From Fodinibacter sp963833495 (GTDB lineage: Bacteria > Actinomycetota > Actinomycetes > Actinomycetales > Dermatophilaceae), in NCBI GenBank assembly GCA_963833495.1, contig CAWHYJ010000003.1, positions 1 through 64,000 on the forward strand: a DNA stretch of 64,000 nt, read 5' to 3'. The position numbers were made by a program, and so were the translations under genes. This document shows, piece after piece, positions 16,429-25,244 of this stretch (the first letter of the stretch is position 1; each line of letters starts with the position of its first letter). Below the pieces are notes generated by a model. It saw only the letters and a program-made list of their open reading frames with translations. It was not told the origin of the DNA and ran no database searches.

Positions 16429-18339
16429 TCAGAGATAGGCCCGCTGCGCGCGCTGGTTCTCGAGGTGCTCGGCGAACGCCTGCTGGGTGGACTCCAGGGC
16501 TGACACCTGCGACACCGGGACGTCCCACCAGGCCGACCCCGGTGGGTTCGGGCCGAGGAGGTCGGTCTCGATGTAGAGGACCGTGGTGCGGTCGGAGGCG
16601 GCGGCGACGCCGTAGTTCTCGCGGAACTCGGCCATCGACCCGCAGCGCAGCACGTCGGCTCCCCAGGATGCGGCGTTGGCAGCGAGGTCGAAGGGCACCT
16701 CCTCCCCGTCGAGGCGGCCGGTCGAGGACCGGCGCATGCGGTACTTCGTACCAAACCGCTGGGAGCCCCGCGACTCGGAGAGCGCCCCGATCGACGCGAA
16801 CCCATGGTTCTGGAGCAGCACGATGATCACCTTGACGCCCTCGGACACGATCGTCGCGATCTCCATGGGCAGCATCTGGTAGGTGCCGTCGCCGACGATG
16901 GCCACGACCTGCTGCTCGTCGCCCACGGCGAGCTTCACGCCGAGCGACGCCGGGATCTCGTAGCCCATGCACGAGAAGGCGTACTCGACGTGGTACTGCT
17001 CGGGCGTCGAGGCGCGCCAGAGGCACTGCAGGTCACCCGGCATCGATCCGGCGGCGTTGATGACGACGTCCTTCGGGCCCATCAGCTCGTTCAGCGCCCC
17101 GAACACCTCGGTCTGCGCCGGGAGCGGCGTGTGGTCGCGGTGATAGCACTCGTCGACGACCTGCTGCCAGGCGGCGTCGAGGTCGACGGCCTCCTGCCGG
17201 TAGGCGTCGTCGACCTGCCAGCCCTCGAGCCCTGCGGCGAGCGCCTGCAGCGCCTCGCGGGCGTCGGCGACCAGCATGGTGGCACCGTGCTTGGCGGCGT
17301 CGAAGCCGAGCACGTTGACGTTGACGAAGCGGACGTCCTCGTTCGCGAAGATCGTGTGGCTCGCGGTGGTGAAGTCGGAGTAGCGGGTGCCGATGCCGAT
17401 GACGACGTCGGCCTCACGCGCCAGCGCATTGGCGGCCGACGAACCGGTCGACCCCACGCCACCGACGGCAGAGAGATGGTCCCAGTTGATCGCACCCTTG
17501 CCGGCATGGGTGTCGGACACCGGGATCCCCGTGGCAGTGGCGAAGGCTCGCAGCTCCTCGGACGCCTCGGCATACACGACCCCACCGCCCGCCACGACCA
17601 GCGGCCGCTTCGCCGAGCGGATGACGGCAAGCGCGCGATCGAGCGCGGCCGGCTCGGGCACCGGCCGGCCGATGTGCCACACCCGCTTCGCGAAGAACGC
17701 CAGCGGCCAGTCGTGTGCCTCGGCCTGCACGTCCTGGGGGAGGCAGACGGTGACGGCGCCGGTGTCAGCCGGGTCGGTGAGCACCCGCATCGCGTTCATC
17801 AGGGAGGGGATCAGCTGCTCGGGCCGGCTGATCCGGTCGAAGAAGCGCGACACCGGCCGGAACACGTCGTTGACGGTGACGTCGAGGGTGCCGGGGTCCT
17901 CGAGCTGCTGGAGCACGGGGTCAGGCACCCGGTTGGCGAACTGGTCGGACGGCAGGAGCAGCACCGGGATGCGGTTGGTCGTCGCCAGCGCGGCGCCGGT
18001 CACCATGTTGGTGGCGCCGGGGCCGATCGACGTCGTCACGGCCATGACCTGGCGGCGGTTACGGGCCCGGCTGAACGCGGTGGCGGTGTGCACCGCGCCC
18101 TGCTCGTTGCGAGAGAGGTAGTACGGAAGGTCGCCGAGCACGTCATGGCCCTCCGCCCCGTCCTCGCCCTGCACCTGCGCCTGCAGCAGGGCCTGGCCGA
18201 CACCGGCGACGTTGCCGTGCCCGAAGATGCCCAGGATGCCGGTCACGAGCCGCTGCTCGACCCCGTCGCGCTCGGAGTACTGGTTGGACAGGAACTTCAC
18301 GAGTGCCTGGGCGGTGGTGAGCCGCACGGTCTGCGTCAT
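16429..18339 (-). CDS. iolD: 3D-(3,5/4)-trihydroxycyclohexane-1,2-dione acylhydrolase
   Basis: IolD opens the ring of the dione made by IolE to give 5-deoxy-glucuronate, using thiamine diphosphate. This 636-residue protein has the three-domain ThDP fold. The activating glutamate region is DGVEQRLVTGILGIFGHGNV, and the cofactor motif is GDGTYQMLPMEIA followed by LLQNHGF. The length is normal. It follows the transaldolase gene by 53 bases on the same strand, in an iolH-transaldolase-iolD run. The start MTQTVRLTTAQALVKFL is typical. Confidence 0.95.
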   Translation of the reverse strand: MTQTVRLTTAQALVKFLSNQYSERDGVEQRLVTGILGIFGHGNVAGVGQALLQAQVQGEDGAEGHDVLGDLPYYLSRNEQGAVHTATAFSRARNRRQVMAVTTSIGPGATNMVTGAALATTNRIPVLLLPSDQFANRVPDPVLQQLEDPGTLDVTVNDVFRPVSRFFDRISRPEQLIPSLMNAMRVLTDPADTGAVTVCLPQDVQAEAHDWPLAFFAKRVWHIGRPVPEPAALDRALAVIRSAKRPLVVAGGGVVYAEASEELRAFATATGIPVSDTHAGKGAINWDHLSAVGGVGSTGSSAANALAREADVVIGIGTRYSDFTTASHTIFANEDVRFVNVNVLGFDAAKHGATMLVADAREALQALAAGLEGWQVDDAYRQEAVDLDAAWQQVVDECYHRDHTPLPAQTEVFGALNELMGPKDVVINAAGSMPGDLQCLWRASTPEQYHVEYAFSCMGYEIPASLGVKLAVGDEQQVVAIVGDGTYQMLPMEIATIVSEGVKVIIVLLQNHGFASIGALSESRGSQRFGTKYRMRRSSTGRLDGEEVPFDLAANAASWGADVLRCGSMAEFRENYGVAAASDRTTVLYIETDLLGPNPPGSAWWDVPVSQVSALESTQQAFAEHLENQRAQRAYL

Positions 18340-18392
18340 GGCTGCGTCGGTCCTTCGTCGTCGTCGTCGATGGGGCCCGCCCCGGGGTGGGG

Positions 18393-19457
18393 TCAGGGCG
18401 CGGGAACGATCACGTCGCGCACGATCTGGTCGAGCGCCTCGTCGGCCTCGAGGAACTGGCGCAGCGTGGTGCGGGTGGCGCCGAAGTCGTCGAACTCGGC
18501 GGGCGTCATCCCGTCGACCTCATAGGCGCGCACGAAGTCGGGGATGGCCAGGAGGGCGTCGATGATGTCGGGGTCGACCGGCTCGTCGATGCGCGACACC
18601 GGCTCGTGCCCGCTGGCCTGGAACTTCTCCTGCCACCCGAACGGCGGTGAGAGCACGATGTCGCCGCCGACCAGCTCGGTCCACTGCAGCTGGTTGCGGT
18701 AGGCCGCGGCGAGGAGCCGGGCCTGGAAGCCGCGCTCGATGAAGACCTCGTAGGCCTTCTTGAAAGCGGCCACACCGGCCCACTCGAGGTACTCCGGGTC
18801 GATGTCGATGCCGTCGCGCGCGACGACCGTCTTCATCCAGTCGTCGAGGCGGCCGACCATGATCGTGACGACCGGGCCCATCGACGCGGTCTCCTTGTTC
18901 TCGGCCTTGCGGCGCGCGATGCCGCGCTCGATCGCGGCACCGGCCTCGACGGCCTGTGGCACGGTGAACGACACGGTGACGTTGATGCTGACCCCGCGGT
19001 AGGTGGCCTCCTCGATGGCCTCGATGCCGACCTTGGTCGCCGGGATCTTCACGATGATGTTCGGGGCGAGCGAGGCGAAGTGCTCCGCCTGGTCGGCCAG
19101 GGCCGTGGCGTCCCGATGCAGGCGCGGGTCGGTCTGCATCGACAGCCGGCCGTTGCGGCCGTCGTGCTCGTCGAACGCCGGCTCGAGGTACTTCGCGGCC
19201 TCGATCGAGACCTCCTCGACGACCTGCCAGCCGATCTGCGACTCGGTGGCGGTCGGCCGGTCGGCGGCGATCTCGGCGATGCGGGCCTGCCAGCGGGGCA
19301 GGTCGGAACGGATCGCGGCCAGGGCGATGACCGGGTTGCAGGTGGCGCCGACGGCGCCCCAGCCGATGGCGGTGGTGAGCTCGGACAGCGTCGAGGAGTC
19401 GTTCCACAACGCCGTCGGGGTGGTCTCGGTCATGGTGAGCAGGGGTGACGTGGTCAT
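18393..19457 (-). CDS. Transaldolase family protein in the inositol cluster
   Basis: This 354-residue TalB/TalC-like TIM barrel carries NIIVKIPAT, which contains the Schiff-base lysine, GATCNPVIALAA with the conserved Asn, and SINVTVSFT. It is longer than TalC and divergent from housekeeping transaldolases. The ATG at 19457 overlaps the iolH stop (ATGA), so it is translationally coupled. A transaldolase is not part of the classical B. subtilis Iol pathway. It may act on a keto-sugar intermediate or recycle triose units; the substrate is unknown. Confidence 0.8.
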   Translation of the reverse strand: MTTSPLLTMTETTPTALWNDSSTLSELTTAIGWGAVGATCNPVIALAAIRSDLPRWQARIAEIAADRPTATESQIGWQVVEEVSIEAAKYLEPAFDEHDGRNGRLSMQTDPRLHRDATALADQAEHFASLAPNIIVKIPATKVGIEAIEEATYRGVSINVTVSFTVPQAVEAGAAIERGIARRKAENKETASMGPVVTIMVGRLDDWMKTVVARDGIDIDPEYLEWAGVAAFKKAYEVFIERGFQARLLAAAYRNQLQWTELVGGDIVLSPPFGWQEKFQASGHEPVSRIDEPVDPDIIDALLAIPDFVRAYEVDGMTPAEFDDFGATRTTLRQFLEADEALDQIVRDVIVPAP

Positions 19458-20341
19458 GGGGTTCCTCCGGCGGTGTGGGCGGCGACGCGCTCGCGCATCG
19501 TGGTGAGCTGGTAGCGGGCCATGGCGTCGGCGTTCTCGTCCTCGGCGAACACCGAGTTGCACATGACCGTGTCGGGGTTGTCGTAGAAGCCGATCTCGGC
19601 CAGCCCCCCGAAGAAGTCGTCCCAGACGACGTCGCCGGCACCGATCCGCAGGTGCTGGTGGACGCGGGCGGTGTTGCCCGGCGGGTTCGAGATGTAGCGC
19701 AGGCCGTGCGACGCGTGGTGGTCCATCGTGTCGGCGACGTGCACCAGACGGATGAGGTCCTGGCCCGCGCGCATCACCTCGCGCATCGGGTGGCCCATGT
19801 GGAAGCTGTGGCAGGCGACGAAGACCATGCCGACGTTCGCGCTGTTCAGCCCCCGGATGACGCGGATCGCCTCGAGGCCGTCCTCGACGAAGTCGTCGGG
19901 GTGCGGGTCGATGAGCAGGTCGATGCCCTCGCGCTCGATGATCGGCAGCAGCTCCTCCATCGAGCGGTAGAACGCCGCCTCCGACTCCTCGGCCCGCTCG
20001 GGGCGGCCGGAGAACTCGGTGCCGATGACCTTGACGTCGAGGTCGACGGCAAGCTGGATGATCCGCTTCCAGTTGCGCACGGCGGCCTCGCGGGCCCACT
20101 CGTCGGGGCCGCTCCAGCGCTGCACGGGCAGCAGCGAGGCGATACCGACCCCGGCATCCGCGCACGCCTTCTTCAGCGAGCGCACCAAGGCGTCGTCGGC
20201 CCTGGGGTGCCGGAAGAAGGGAATGAAGTCCGCATGCGGGGTGAGCTGGAGGTACTCGTACCCCAGGTCGGCGAGCACGCCGGGGAAGTCGAGCAGCGCG
20301 TGGTCGTGGTGGAAGGGCGTGGGGTCCTGCGCGATCTTCAC
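19454..20341 (-). CDS. iolH: IolH-like sugar phosphate isomerase/epimerase
   Basis: This 295-residue TIM-barrel protein starts MKIAQDPTPFHHDHALLDFP, and LGYEYLQLTPHADFIPFFRH is strongly IolH-like. EFSGRP, DPHPDDFVE, ACHSFHMG and HVADTMDHHASHG carry the metal-binding residues. IolH occurs in actinobacterial and rhizobial inositol clusters, but its reaction is not firmly established. It is first of the iolH-transaldolase-iolD run and is preceded by an IolR-like operator. Confidence 0.85.
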   Translation of the reverse strand: MKIAQDPTPFHHDHALLDFPGVLADLGYEYLQLTPHADFIPFFRHPRADDALVRSLKKACADAGVGIASLLPVQRWSGPDEWAREAAVRNWKRIIQLAVDLDVKVIGTEFSGRPERAEESEAAFYRSMEELLPIIEREGIDLLIDPHPDDFVEDGLEAIRVIRGLNSANVGMVFVACHSFHMGHPMREVMRAGQDLIRLVHVADTMDHHASHGLRYISNPPGNTARVHQHLRIGAGDVVWDDFFGGLAEIGFYDNPDTVMCNSVFAEDENADAMARYQLTTMRERVAAHTAGGTP

Positions 20342-20392
20342 TGGTCGCGTCCTCCTTCGACCCGTGCGTGACGGGCAGCGGCTGAATGCTTG

Positions 20393-20406
20393 AATGTTAG
20401 GACATT
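20393..20406. promoter_or_regulatory. IolR-like operator upstream of iolH
   Basis: AATGTTAGGACATT is a near-perfect palindrome with core TGTTAGGACA (20395-20404). It lies about 52 bases upstream of the iolH start and matches the operator seen at the other inositol promoters. Confidence 0.65.
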
Positions 20407-20454
20407 AGCACTCAGCACCCCGGGGGATGCAAGAGGAAGGCGGCCGTTGTTCGC

Positions 20455-21192
20455 TCAGCGGTCATGCACGGTGACGTCGAAGGCGTACTGGTCGTAGCGG
20501 TAGCAGTGGTCGCCGTACTCGACGGCCGAGCCGTTCGCGGCATACGCCTTGCGGGTCATCGTGAGCAGCGGGTCGCCGGCGGCGAGACCCAGCAGCTTGC
20601 GCTCGCGCGTCGCGGGCCGGCGGGCGCCGATGGTCTGGTGCGCGATGACCGGCCGCACCCCCCGGGTGCGCAGGATGGCGTAGAGGCTCGCGTTCTCGAG
20701 GTCGGCGGCAGTGAGGTCGGCGAACTGCGGTGGCAGCCAGTTGTGCATCAGGGCGGTCGGCGTGCCGTCGACGCTGCGCAACCGCTCTACCGAGACGAGG
20801 TGCGAGTCGGCGGGGACACCGAGTGCCTCGGCCGCCACGGGGTTCACGTCGTCGGTGCTGAACGAGACGACCTCGGTGAGCGGCTGCTGGCCGCGGCGCA
20901 CCATGTCGTCGTAGAGGCTGGTGAGCTCGTCGCGGCGGTGGATGACCTGGCTGGCGACGGTGGTGCCCACGCCCCGGCGGCGCACGAGCAGCCCGCGGTT
21001 CACGAGCTCGGCGATGGCCCGCCGCACGGTGGGGCGAGAGAGGTCGAGGCGCTCGGCGAGGGCCAGCTCGTTCTCGAACGGGTCGCCCGGCTTGAGGCGG
21101 CCGTCCTCGATCGACGCGGTCAGCTGCTCGGCGAGCTGGTGGTAGAGGGGCACGGGGCTGCTGCGGTCGATGGTCACCGGGATGACGTTCAC
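20455..21192 (-). CDS. iolR: GntR/HutC family transcriptional regulator, likely IolR
   Basis: This 245-residue protein has an N-terminal winged helix (about residues 12-75: PLYHQLAEQL, ENELALAERLDLSRPTVRRA, RGLLVRRRGVGTTV) and a UTRA ligand-binding domain (about 100-240). It sits divergently from iolC, and the palindrome repeated at seven promoters flanks it on both sides, making it the obvious candidate repressor. C. glutamicum IolR is also GntR-type, and its published site, as I recall it (KGWCHTRACA), matches. The GTG start has TAGACT (a good -10) six bases upstream, suggesting a leaderless transcript. The ligand is unknown. Confidence 0.85.
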   Translation of the reverse strand: MNVIPVTIDRSSPVPLYHQLAEQLTASIEDGRLKPGDPFENELALAERLDLSRPTVRRAIAELVNRGLLVRRRGVGTTVASQVIHRRDELTSLYDDMVRRGQQPLTEVVSFSTDDVNPVAAEALGVPADSHLVSVERLRSVDGTPTALMHNWLPPQFADLTAADLENASLYAILRTRGVRPVIAHQTIGARRPATRERKLLGLAAGDPLLTMTRKAYAANGSAVEYGDHCYRYDQYAFDVTVHDR

Positions 21193-21238
21193 CCCGCCAG
21201 TCTAGGTGGTGAGACGTCATGGAGTGCGAAACCTCAAA

Positions 21239-21258
21239 TGTCCTAACAAATGTTGACA
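21239..21258 (+). promoter_or_regulatory. IolR-like operator and -35 box, iolC promoter
   Basis: TGTCCTAACA (21239-21248) is a full match to the operator consensus and lies five bases upstream of TTGACA (21253-21258), which points toward iolC. A clear -10 was not found. The site lies between the divergent iolR and iolC genes and could control both. Confidence 0.65.
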
Positions 21259-21320
21259 GCACCCCGAGGGGTGGGGCAGCCTTGCTCCATCGCCCAGAAC
21301 CCACGACCCAGGAGAATGCC

Positions 21321-22286
21321 GTGCCCCTGCCGCTGACGAGCTCCTTCGACGTGCTGGCCATCGGGCGGGTGGGGGTCGACCTCTACCCGATGCAGACCGG
21401 CAAGTCGCTCGAGGACGTCACGACCTTCGGCAAGTTCCTCGGCGGCAGCGCCGGGAACGTGGCCGTGGCGGTCGCCCGGCTCGGGCACAGCTCGGCGCTG
21501 ATCAGCCGCGCCGGCAACGACCCCTTCGGCCGCTACGTGACCCGCACCCTCGCCGAGCTCGGCGTCGACCCGACCTACGTGACCACCGACCCGTCGCTGC
21601 CGACACCGGTCACCTTCTGCGAGATCTTCCCGCCCGACCACTTCCCGCTCTACTTCTACCGCTACCCCCAGGCGCCTGACCTGCGCGTGGCGCCCGAGGA
21701 GATCCCGCCGGTGGCCGTGCGTGAGAGCCGGCTGTTCTGGACGACCCTCACCGGGCTGTCGGCCGAACCCAGCCGCACGGCGCACGCCACGGCCTGGGAG
21801 CTGCGTGGCCGTCGAGCGCACACCGTCATCGACCTCGACTACCGCCCGCAGTTCTGGCGGGCCGAGTCCGAGGCCACCCGCGCGGCCGGCGCGGCCATCG
21901 ACGCCAGCACCGTCGCCATCGGCAACATGGACGAGTGCCGCGTCGCCGTCGGCACCGACGACCCCGAGGACGCCGCCAAGGCTCTGCTCGACCGTGGCGT
22001 CGAGCTGGCCGTCGTGAAGCAGGGACCCAAGGGTGTGTTGGCCGTGTCCGCCTCCGGCGAGCGCGTCGTCGTGCCGCCGGTTCCCGTGCAGGTCGCCAAC
22101 GGCCTCGGTGCAGGTGACGCCTTCGGAGGTGCGCTCTGCCACGGCCTCCTCGAGGGCTGGGACCTCGAGCGCGCGCTGCGCTTCGCCAACACCGCCGGCG
22201 CGATCGTCGCTTCCCGGCTGGAGTGCTCGACGGCGATGCCGAAGGAGCACGAGGTGCTCGAGCTCATGCAGGGGAGCAGCGCATGA
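21321..22286 (+). CDS. iolC: 5-dehydro-2-deoxygluconokinase
   Basis: IolC phosphorylates 2-deoxy-5-keto-gluconate at C6. This 321-residue PfkB-family kinase has the N-terminal signature KFLGGSAGNVAVAVARLG and the C-terminal NGLGAGDAFGGAL, in which GAGD holds the catalytic aspartate. The GTG at 21321 follows CAGGAGA at good spacing. Its stop overlaps the next start (ATGA), beginning a tightly coupled iolC-aldolase-iolB run. Confidence 0.93.
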   Translation: MPLPLTSSFDVLAIGRVGVDLYPMQTGKSLEDVTTFGKFLGGSAGNVAVAVARLGHSSALISRAGNDPFGRYVTRTLAELGVDPTYVTTDPSLPTPVTFCEIFPPDHFPLYFYRYPQAPDLRVAPEEIPPVAVRESRLFWTTLTGLSAEPSRTAHATAWELRGRRAHTVIDLDYRPQFWRAESEATRAAGAAIDASTVAIGNMDECRVAVGTDDPEDAAKALLDRGVELAVVKQGPKGVLAVSASGERVVVPPVPVQVANGLGAGDAFGGALCHGLLEGWDLERALRFANTAGAIVASRLECSTAMPKEHEVLELMQGSSA

Positions 22287-23173
22287 CGACGTTCGACGCC
22301 GCCGCGCTCACCCGTCGTCGCCTCACCGAGCCGGATGCCGTGCCGGCCGCCTGGGCGGCGCGCCGCCGCCGCACCTCGCTGAGCGCCGACGGCCGGCTCC
22401 TGATCATCGCCGCCGACCATCCGGCCCGCGGAGCGCTCGCCGTCCGCGACGACGCCCGCGCCATGTCCTCGCGCCCAGATCTGCTCGAGCGGCTGGCCAC
22501 GGCCCTGCAGCGCCCGGGGGTCGACGGCGTGCTCGGCACCCCCGACGTGCTCGAGGACCTCCTGCTCTCCGGCCTGCTCGACGACAAGGTCGTCATCGGC
22601 TCGATGAACCGTGGAGGTCTGCAGGGCGCCGTCTTCGAGCTCGACGACCGGTTCACCGCGTTCGACGCCGACACCATCGCGGTCAATGGTCTCGACGGCG
22701 GCAAGATGCTCACCCGCATCGCGCTCGACGAGCCGGGCACGGCTCCCACCCTGGAGGCCAGCGGTGCGGCCGTGAGCGCCCTTGCGCGGCACGGCCTGAT
22801 GGCCATGGTCGAGCCGTTCATGACGGTGCGCAGGTCACCGAACCGCGTCGAGAACCTCCTCGACCCCGACTCGGTCATCGACTCGATCCACATCGCCGCA
22901 GGCCTCGGCGCCACCAGTGCCCGCACCTGGCTGAAGCTGCCGGTCGTCGACGAGATGCACCGGGTGCTCGACGCCACGACGCTGCCCTGCCTGCTGCTCG
23001 GCGGCGACCCCAAGGGCGACCCGGTCCACACCTACGCCGAGTGGGGCCGGGCCCTCGAGCACTCGTCGGCCGCCGGTCTGGTGGTCGGGCGCGCCCTGCT
23101 CTTCCCGCCCGACGGCGACGTCGCATCAGCCGTCGACGCCGCCGTCGACCTCGTGCACGGAGGAATCCGATGA
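22283..23173 (+). CDS. Cgl0159-type (beta/alpha)8 aldolase, probable IolJ equivalent
   Basis: This 296-residue protein has the class I aldolase-like motif IIAADHPARGAL and later WLKLPVVDEM and CLLLGGDPKGD. It resembles the Cgl0159 family of actinobacterial inositol clusters rather than the class II IolJ of Bacillus. Lying between iolC and iolB with 4-base overlaps at both ends, it is well placed to cleave 2-deoxy-5-keto-gluconate 6-phosphate to DHAP and malonate semialdehyde. That reaction is inferred. The lysine of WLKLP is a candidate Schiff-base residue. Confidence 0.75.
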   Translation: MTTFDAAALTRRRLTEPDAVPAAWAARRRRTSLSADGRLLIIAADHPARGALAVRDDARAMSSRPDLLERLATALQRPGVDGVLGTPDVLEDLLLSGLLDDKVVIGSMNRGGLQGAVFELDDRFTAFDADTIAVNGLDGGKMLTRIALDEPGTAPTLEASGAAVSALARHGLMAMVEPFMTVRRSPNRVENLLDPDSVIDSIHIAAGLGATSARTWLKLPVVDEMHRVLDATTLPCLLLGGDPKGDPVHTYAEWGRALEHSSAAGLVVGRALLFPPDGDVASAVDAAVDLVHGGIR

Positions 23174-24099
23174 GCCTGGGCCAGGACAACCCCACGTGGT
23201 GCCACCCCGCCGGCTCCCTCGCGGCGCACGGCTGGGACTGCGTGGTGGACGACTCCACACCCGGTTGGTCCCACACCGGGTTGCGCATCGCCACCCTGAC
23301 GACCGGTGGGTCGGTCGACCTCCAGCTCGGCGACCACGAGGCCATGGTGCTGCCCCTTGACGGAGGCGTGATCGTCGACGTGGGGTCCCTCGACGGGGAG
23401 ACGGAGTCCTTCACGCTCGCAGGGCGGGTCGGCGTCTTCGCCGGTGCGACGGACGTGGTCTACGCCCCACCCGGCACGACCCTGCGGCTGCGCCCACGCA
23501 CCGACCTGGGCGAGGGGGATGCCGTGCGGGTCGCGGTGTGCCTGGCGCACGCGGGTGGCGGCATCGGCATCCCCGCGCGATACCTGCCGGCCGCAGACGT
23601 TCCCGTCGAGCTGCGCGGAGCCGGCATCGCCTCGCGGCAGGTCCGCAACTTCGGCGTCCCGGGGGTGCTCGACGCACACCGGGTCATCGCCTGCGAGGTG
23701 GTCACCCCCGCCGGCAACTGGAGCTCCTGGCCGCCGCACAAGCACGACACCGACCGGCCGGGCGTCGAGGCGGAGCTCGAGGAGATCTACTGGTTCGAGA
23801 CGCATGCGACCGACGCGCGCGGCACGGATGCCGTCGGCTACCAGCGGGTCTACGGCACCTCCGAGCGCCCCATCGACGTGCTCGCCGAGGTGCGCACCGG
23901 TGACGTCGTGCTCGTGCCGCACGGCTGGCACGGCCCCGCGGTCGCCGCCCCCGACGCCGACCTCTACTACCTCAACGTCATGGCCGGCCCGGGTGCCGAG
24001 CGCGCCTGGCTGATCTGCGACGACCCTGCACACGCCTGGGTGCGCGACACCTGGCCCGACCTCCCGGTCGACCCCCGGCTGACCGCCACCGACGCCTGA
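23170..24099 (+). CDS. iolB: 5-deoxy-glucuronate isomerase
   Basis: IolB converts 5-deoxy-glucuronate to 2-deoxy-5-keto-gluconate. This 309-residue bicupin has WSSWPPHKHDTD, ELEEIYWFE and VLVPHGWHGP, the metal-binding His/Glu set of the second cupin, and a typical tail (DLYYLNVMAGP). The start overlaps the aldolase stop by four bases. Confidence 0.93.
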   Translation: MSLGQDNPTWCHPAGSLAAHGWDCVVDDSTPGWSHTGLRIATLTTGGSVDLQLGDHEAMVLPLDGGVIVDVGSLDGETESFTLAGRVGVFAGATDVVYAPPGTTLRLRPRTDLGEGDAVRVAVCLAHAGGGIGIPARYLPAADVPVELRGAGIASRQVRNFGVPGVLDAHRVIACEVVTPAGNWSSWPPHKHDTDRPGVEAELEEIYWFETHATDARGTDAVGYQRVYGTSERPIDVLAEVRTGDVVLVPHGWHGPAVAAPDADLYYLNVMAGPGAERAWLICDDPAHAWVRDTWPDLPVDPRLTATDA

Positions 24100-24133
24100 G
24101 CCCGACACCCACTCCCGACCCGAAGGACACCAC

Positions 24134-25162
24134 ATGCGCATCGGCCTTGCCGGCACCGGCCGGATCGGCGCCTTTCACGCGAAGACGCTGACCACGCTCG
24201 ACGGCGTCGACGACCTCGTGCTCGCCGACCTCGACGCCACCCTGGCGCAACGGGTCGCGACCGACCTCGGGGTCGGTGTCGCCCCCAGCATCGACGCCCT
24301 GCTCGACTCCGGCCTGGACGCCTTCGTCATCACGGCGGGCACGGCGGCCCACGCCGAGCTGCTCGAGGCCGCCATCTCCCGCGACATCCCGACGTTCTGC
24401 GAGAAGCCTGTCGCCCTCGACCTCGAGCGCACCATCGCCCTCACCGAGCTCGAGGCCCGCAGCTCGGTTCCGGTGCACATCGGCTTCCAGCGGCGCTTCG
24501 ACACCGGCTACCGGCGCGTGCGCGACGCGGTCGCCGCAGGTGAGCTCGGCTTCATCCACACCGTGCGCGCCGCGACGATGGACCAGGCGCCGCCGCACGC
24601 GGCCTACCTGCCGACGTCCGGCGGCCTGTTCCGCGACTGCAGCGTGCACGACTTCGACATCCTCCGGTTCGTCACGGGCCAGGAGGTCAGCCGGGTGTTC
24701 GCCGTCGGGGCCAACAAGGGTGAGAAGTTCTTCACCGAGGCCGGCGACGTCGACACCGCTGCCGCGACGCTGGTGCTCGACGACGGCACGCTCGTGAGCG
24801 CCACCGCGACCCGCTACAACGGGGCGGGCCACGACGTTCGCATGGAGGTGCACGGGTCGAAGGGCACCCTGGGTGTCGGGCACGACACCACCTTCGCGAT
24901 CACCTCGGCCGAACCCGGCATCGAGTGGCCACCCGGCCCCCGGCACTGGTCGTTCATGGAGCGCTTCCTGCCGGCCTACGTCACCGAGCTCACGGCATTC
25001 GTCGACGTGGCCCGCGGGGACATCCCGAGCCCATGCACCGTCGCCGACGCGCTCGAGGCGTTCCGCACCGCCGAGGCGTGCGCCCGCTCGATGGTGAGCG
25101 GTGAGCCGGTCGACCTGCACGACATCCCCACCGTCCGCGCCGAACTGTCGGTTCGTGGGTGA
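24134..25162 (+). CDS. iolG: Gfo/Idh/MocA dehydrogenase, inositol 2-dehydrogenase-like
   Basis: This 342-residue protein has a Rossmann N-terminus (IGLAGTGRIGAFHAKTL), the catalytic-lysine motif FCEKPV and FRDCSVHDFDILRFVTGQE. It is 34 bases downstream of iolB with a ribosome binding site (CCGAAGGA) and completes the iolC-aldolase-iolB run. It closely resembles the paralog at 30278-31291 (shared GxGRIGAFHA and RDCSVHDFD) and is more distant from 11270-12274. It may act on myo-inositol or on a different isomer such as scyllo- or chiro-inositol. Confidence 0.82.
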   Translation: MRIGLAGTGRIGAFHAKTLTTLDGVDDLVLADLDATLAQRVATDLGVGVAPSIDALLDSGLDAFVITAGTAAHAELLEAAISRDIPTFCEKPVALDLERTIALTELEARSSVPVHIGFQRRFDTGYRRVRDAVAAGELGFIHTVRAATMDQAPPHAAYLPTSGGLFRDCSVHDFDILRFVTGQEVSRVFAVGANKGEKFFTEAGDVDTAAATLVLDDGTLVSATATRYNGAGHDVRMEVHGSKGTLGVGHDTTFAITSAEPGIEWPPGPRHWSFMERFLPAYVTELTAFVDVARGDIPSPCTVADALEAFRTAEACARSMVSGEPVDLHDIPTVRAELSVRG

Positions 25163-25244
25163 TCCTGCCCTCCGACCCACGCATTCAATCGTCATCTCCC
25201 GTCTGGGACACTGATCCATCACTTCGTACGACAGGACCGATACC

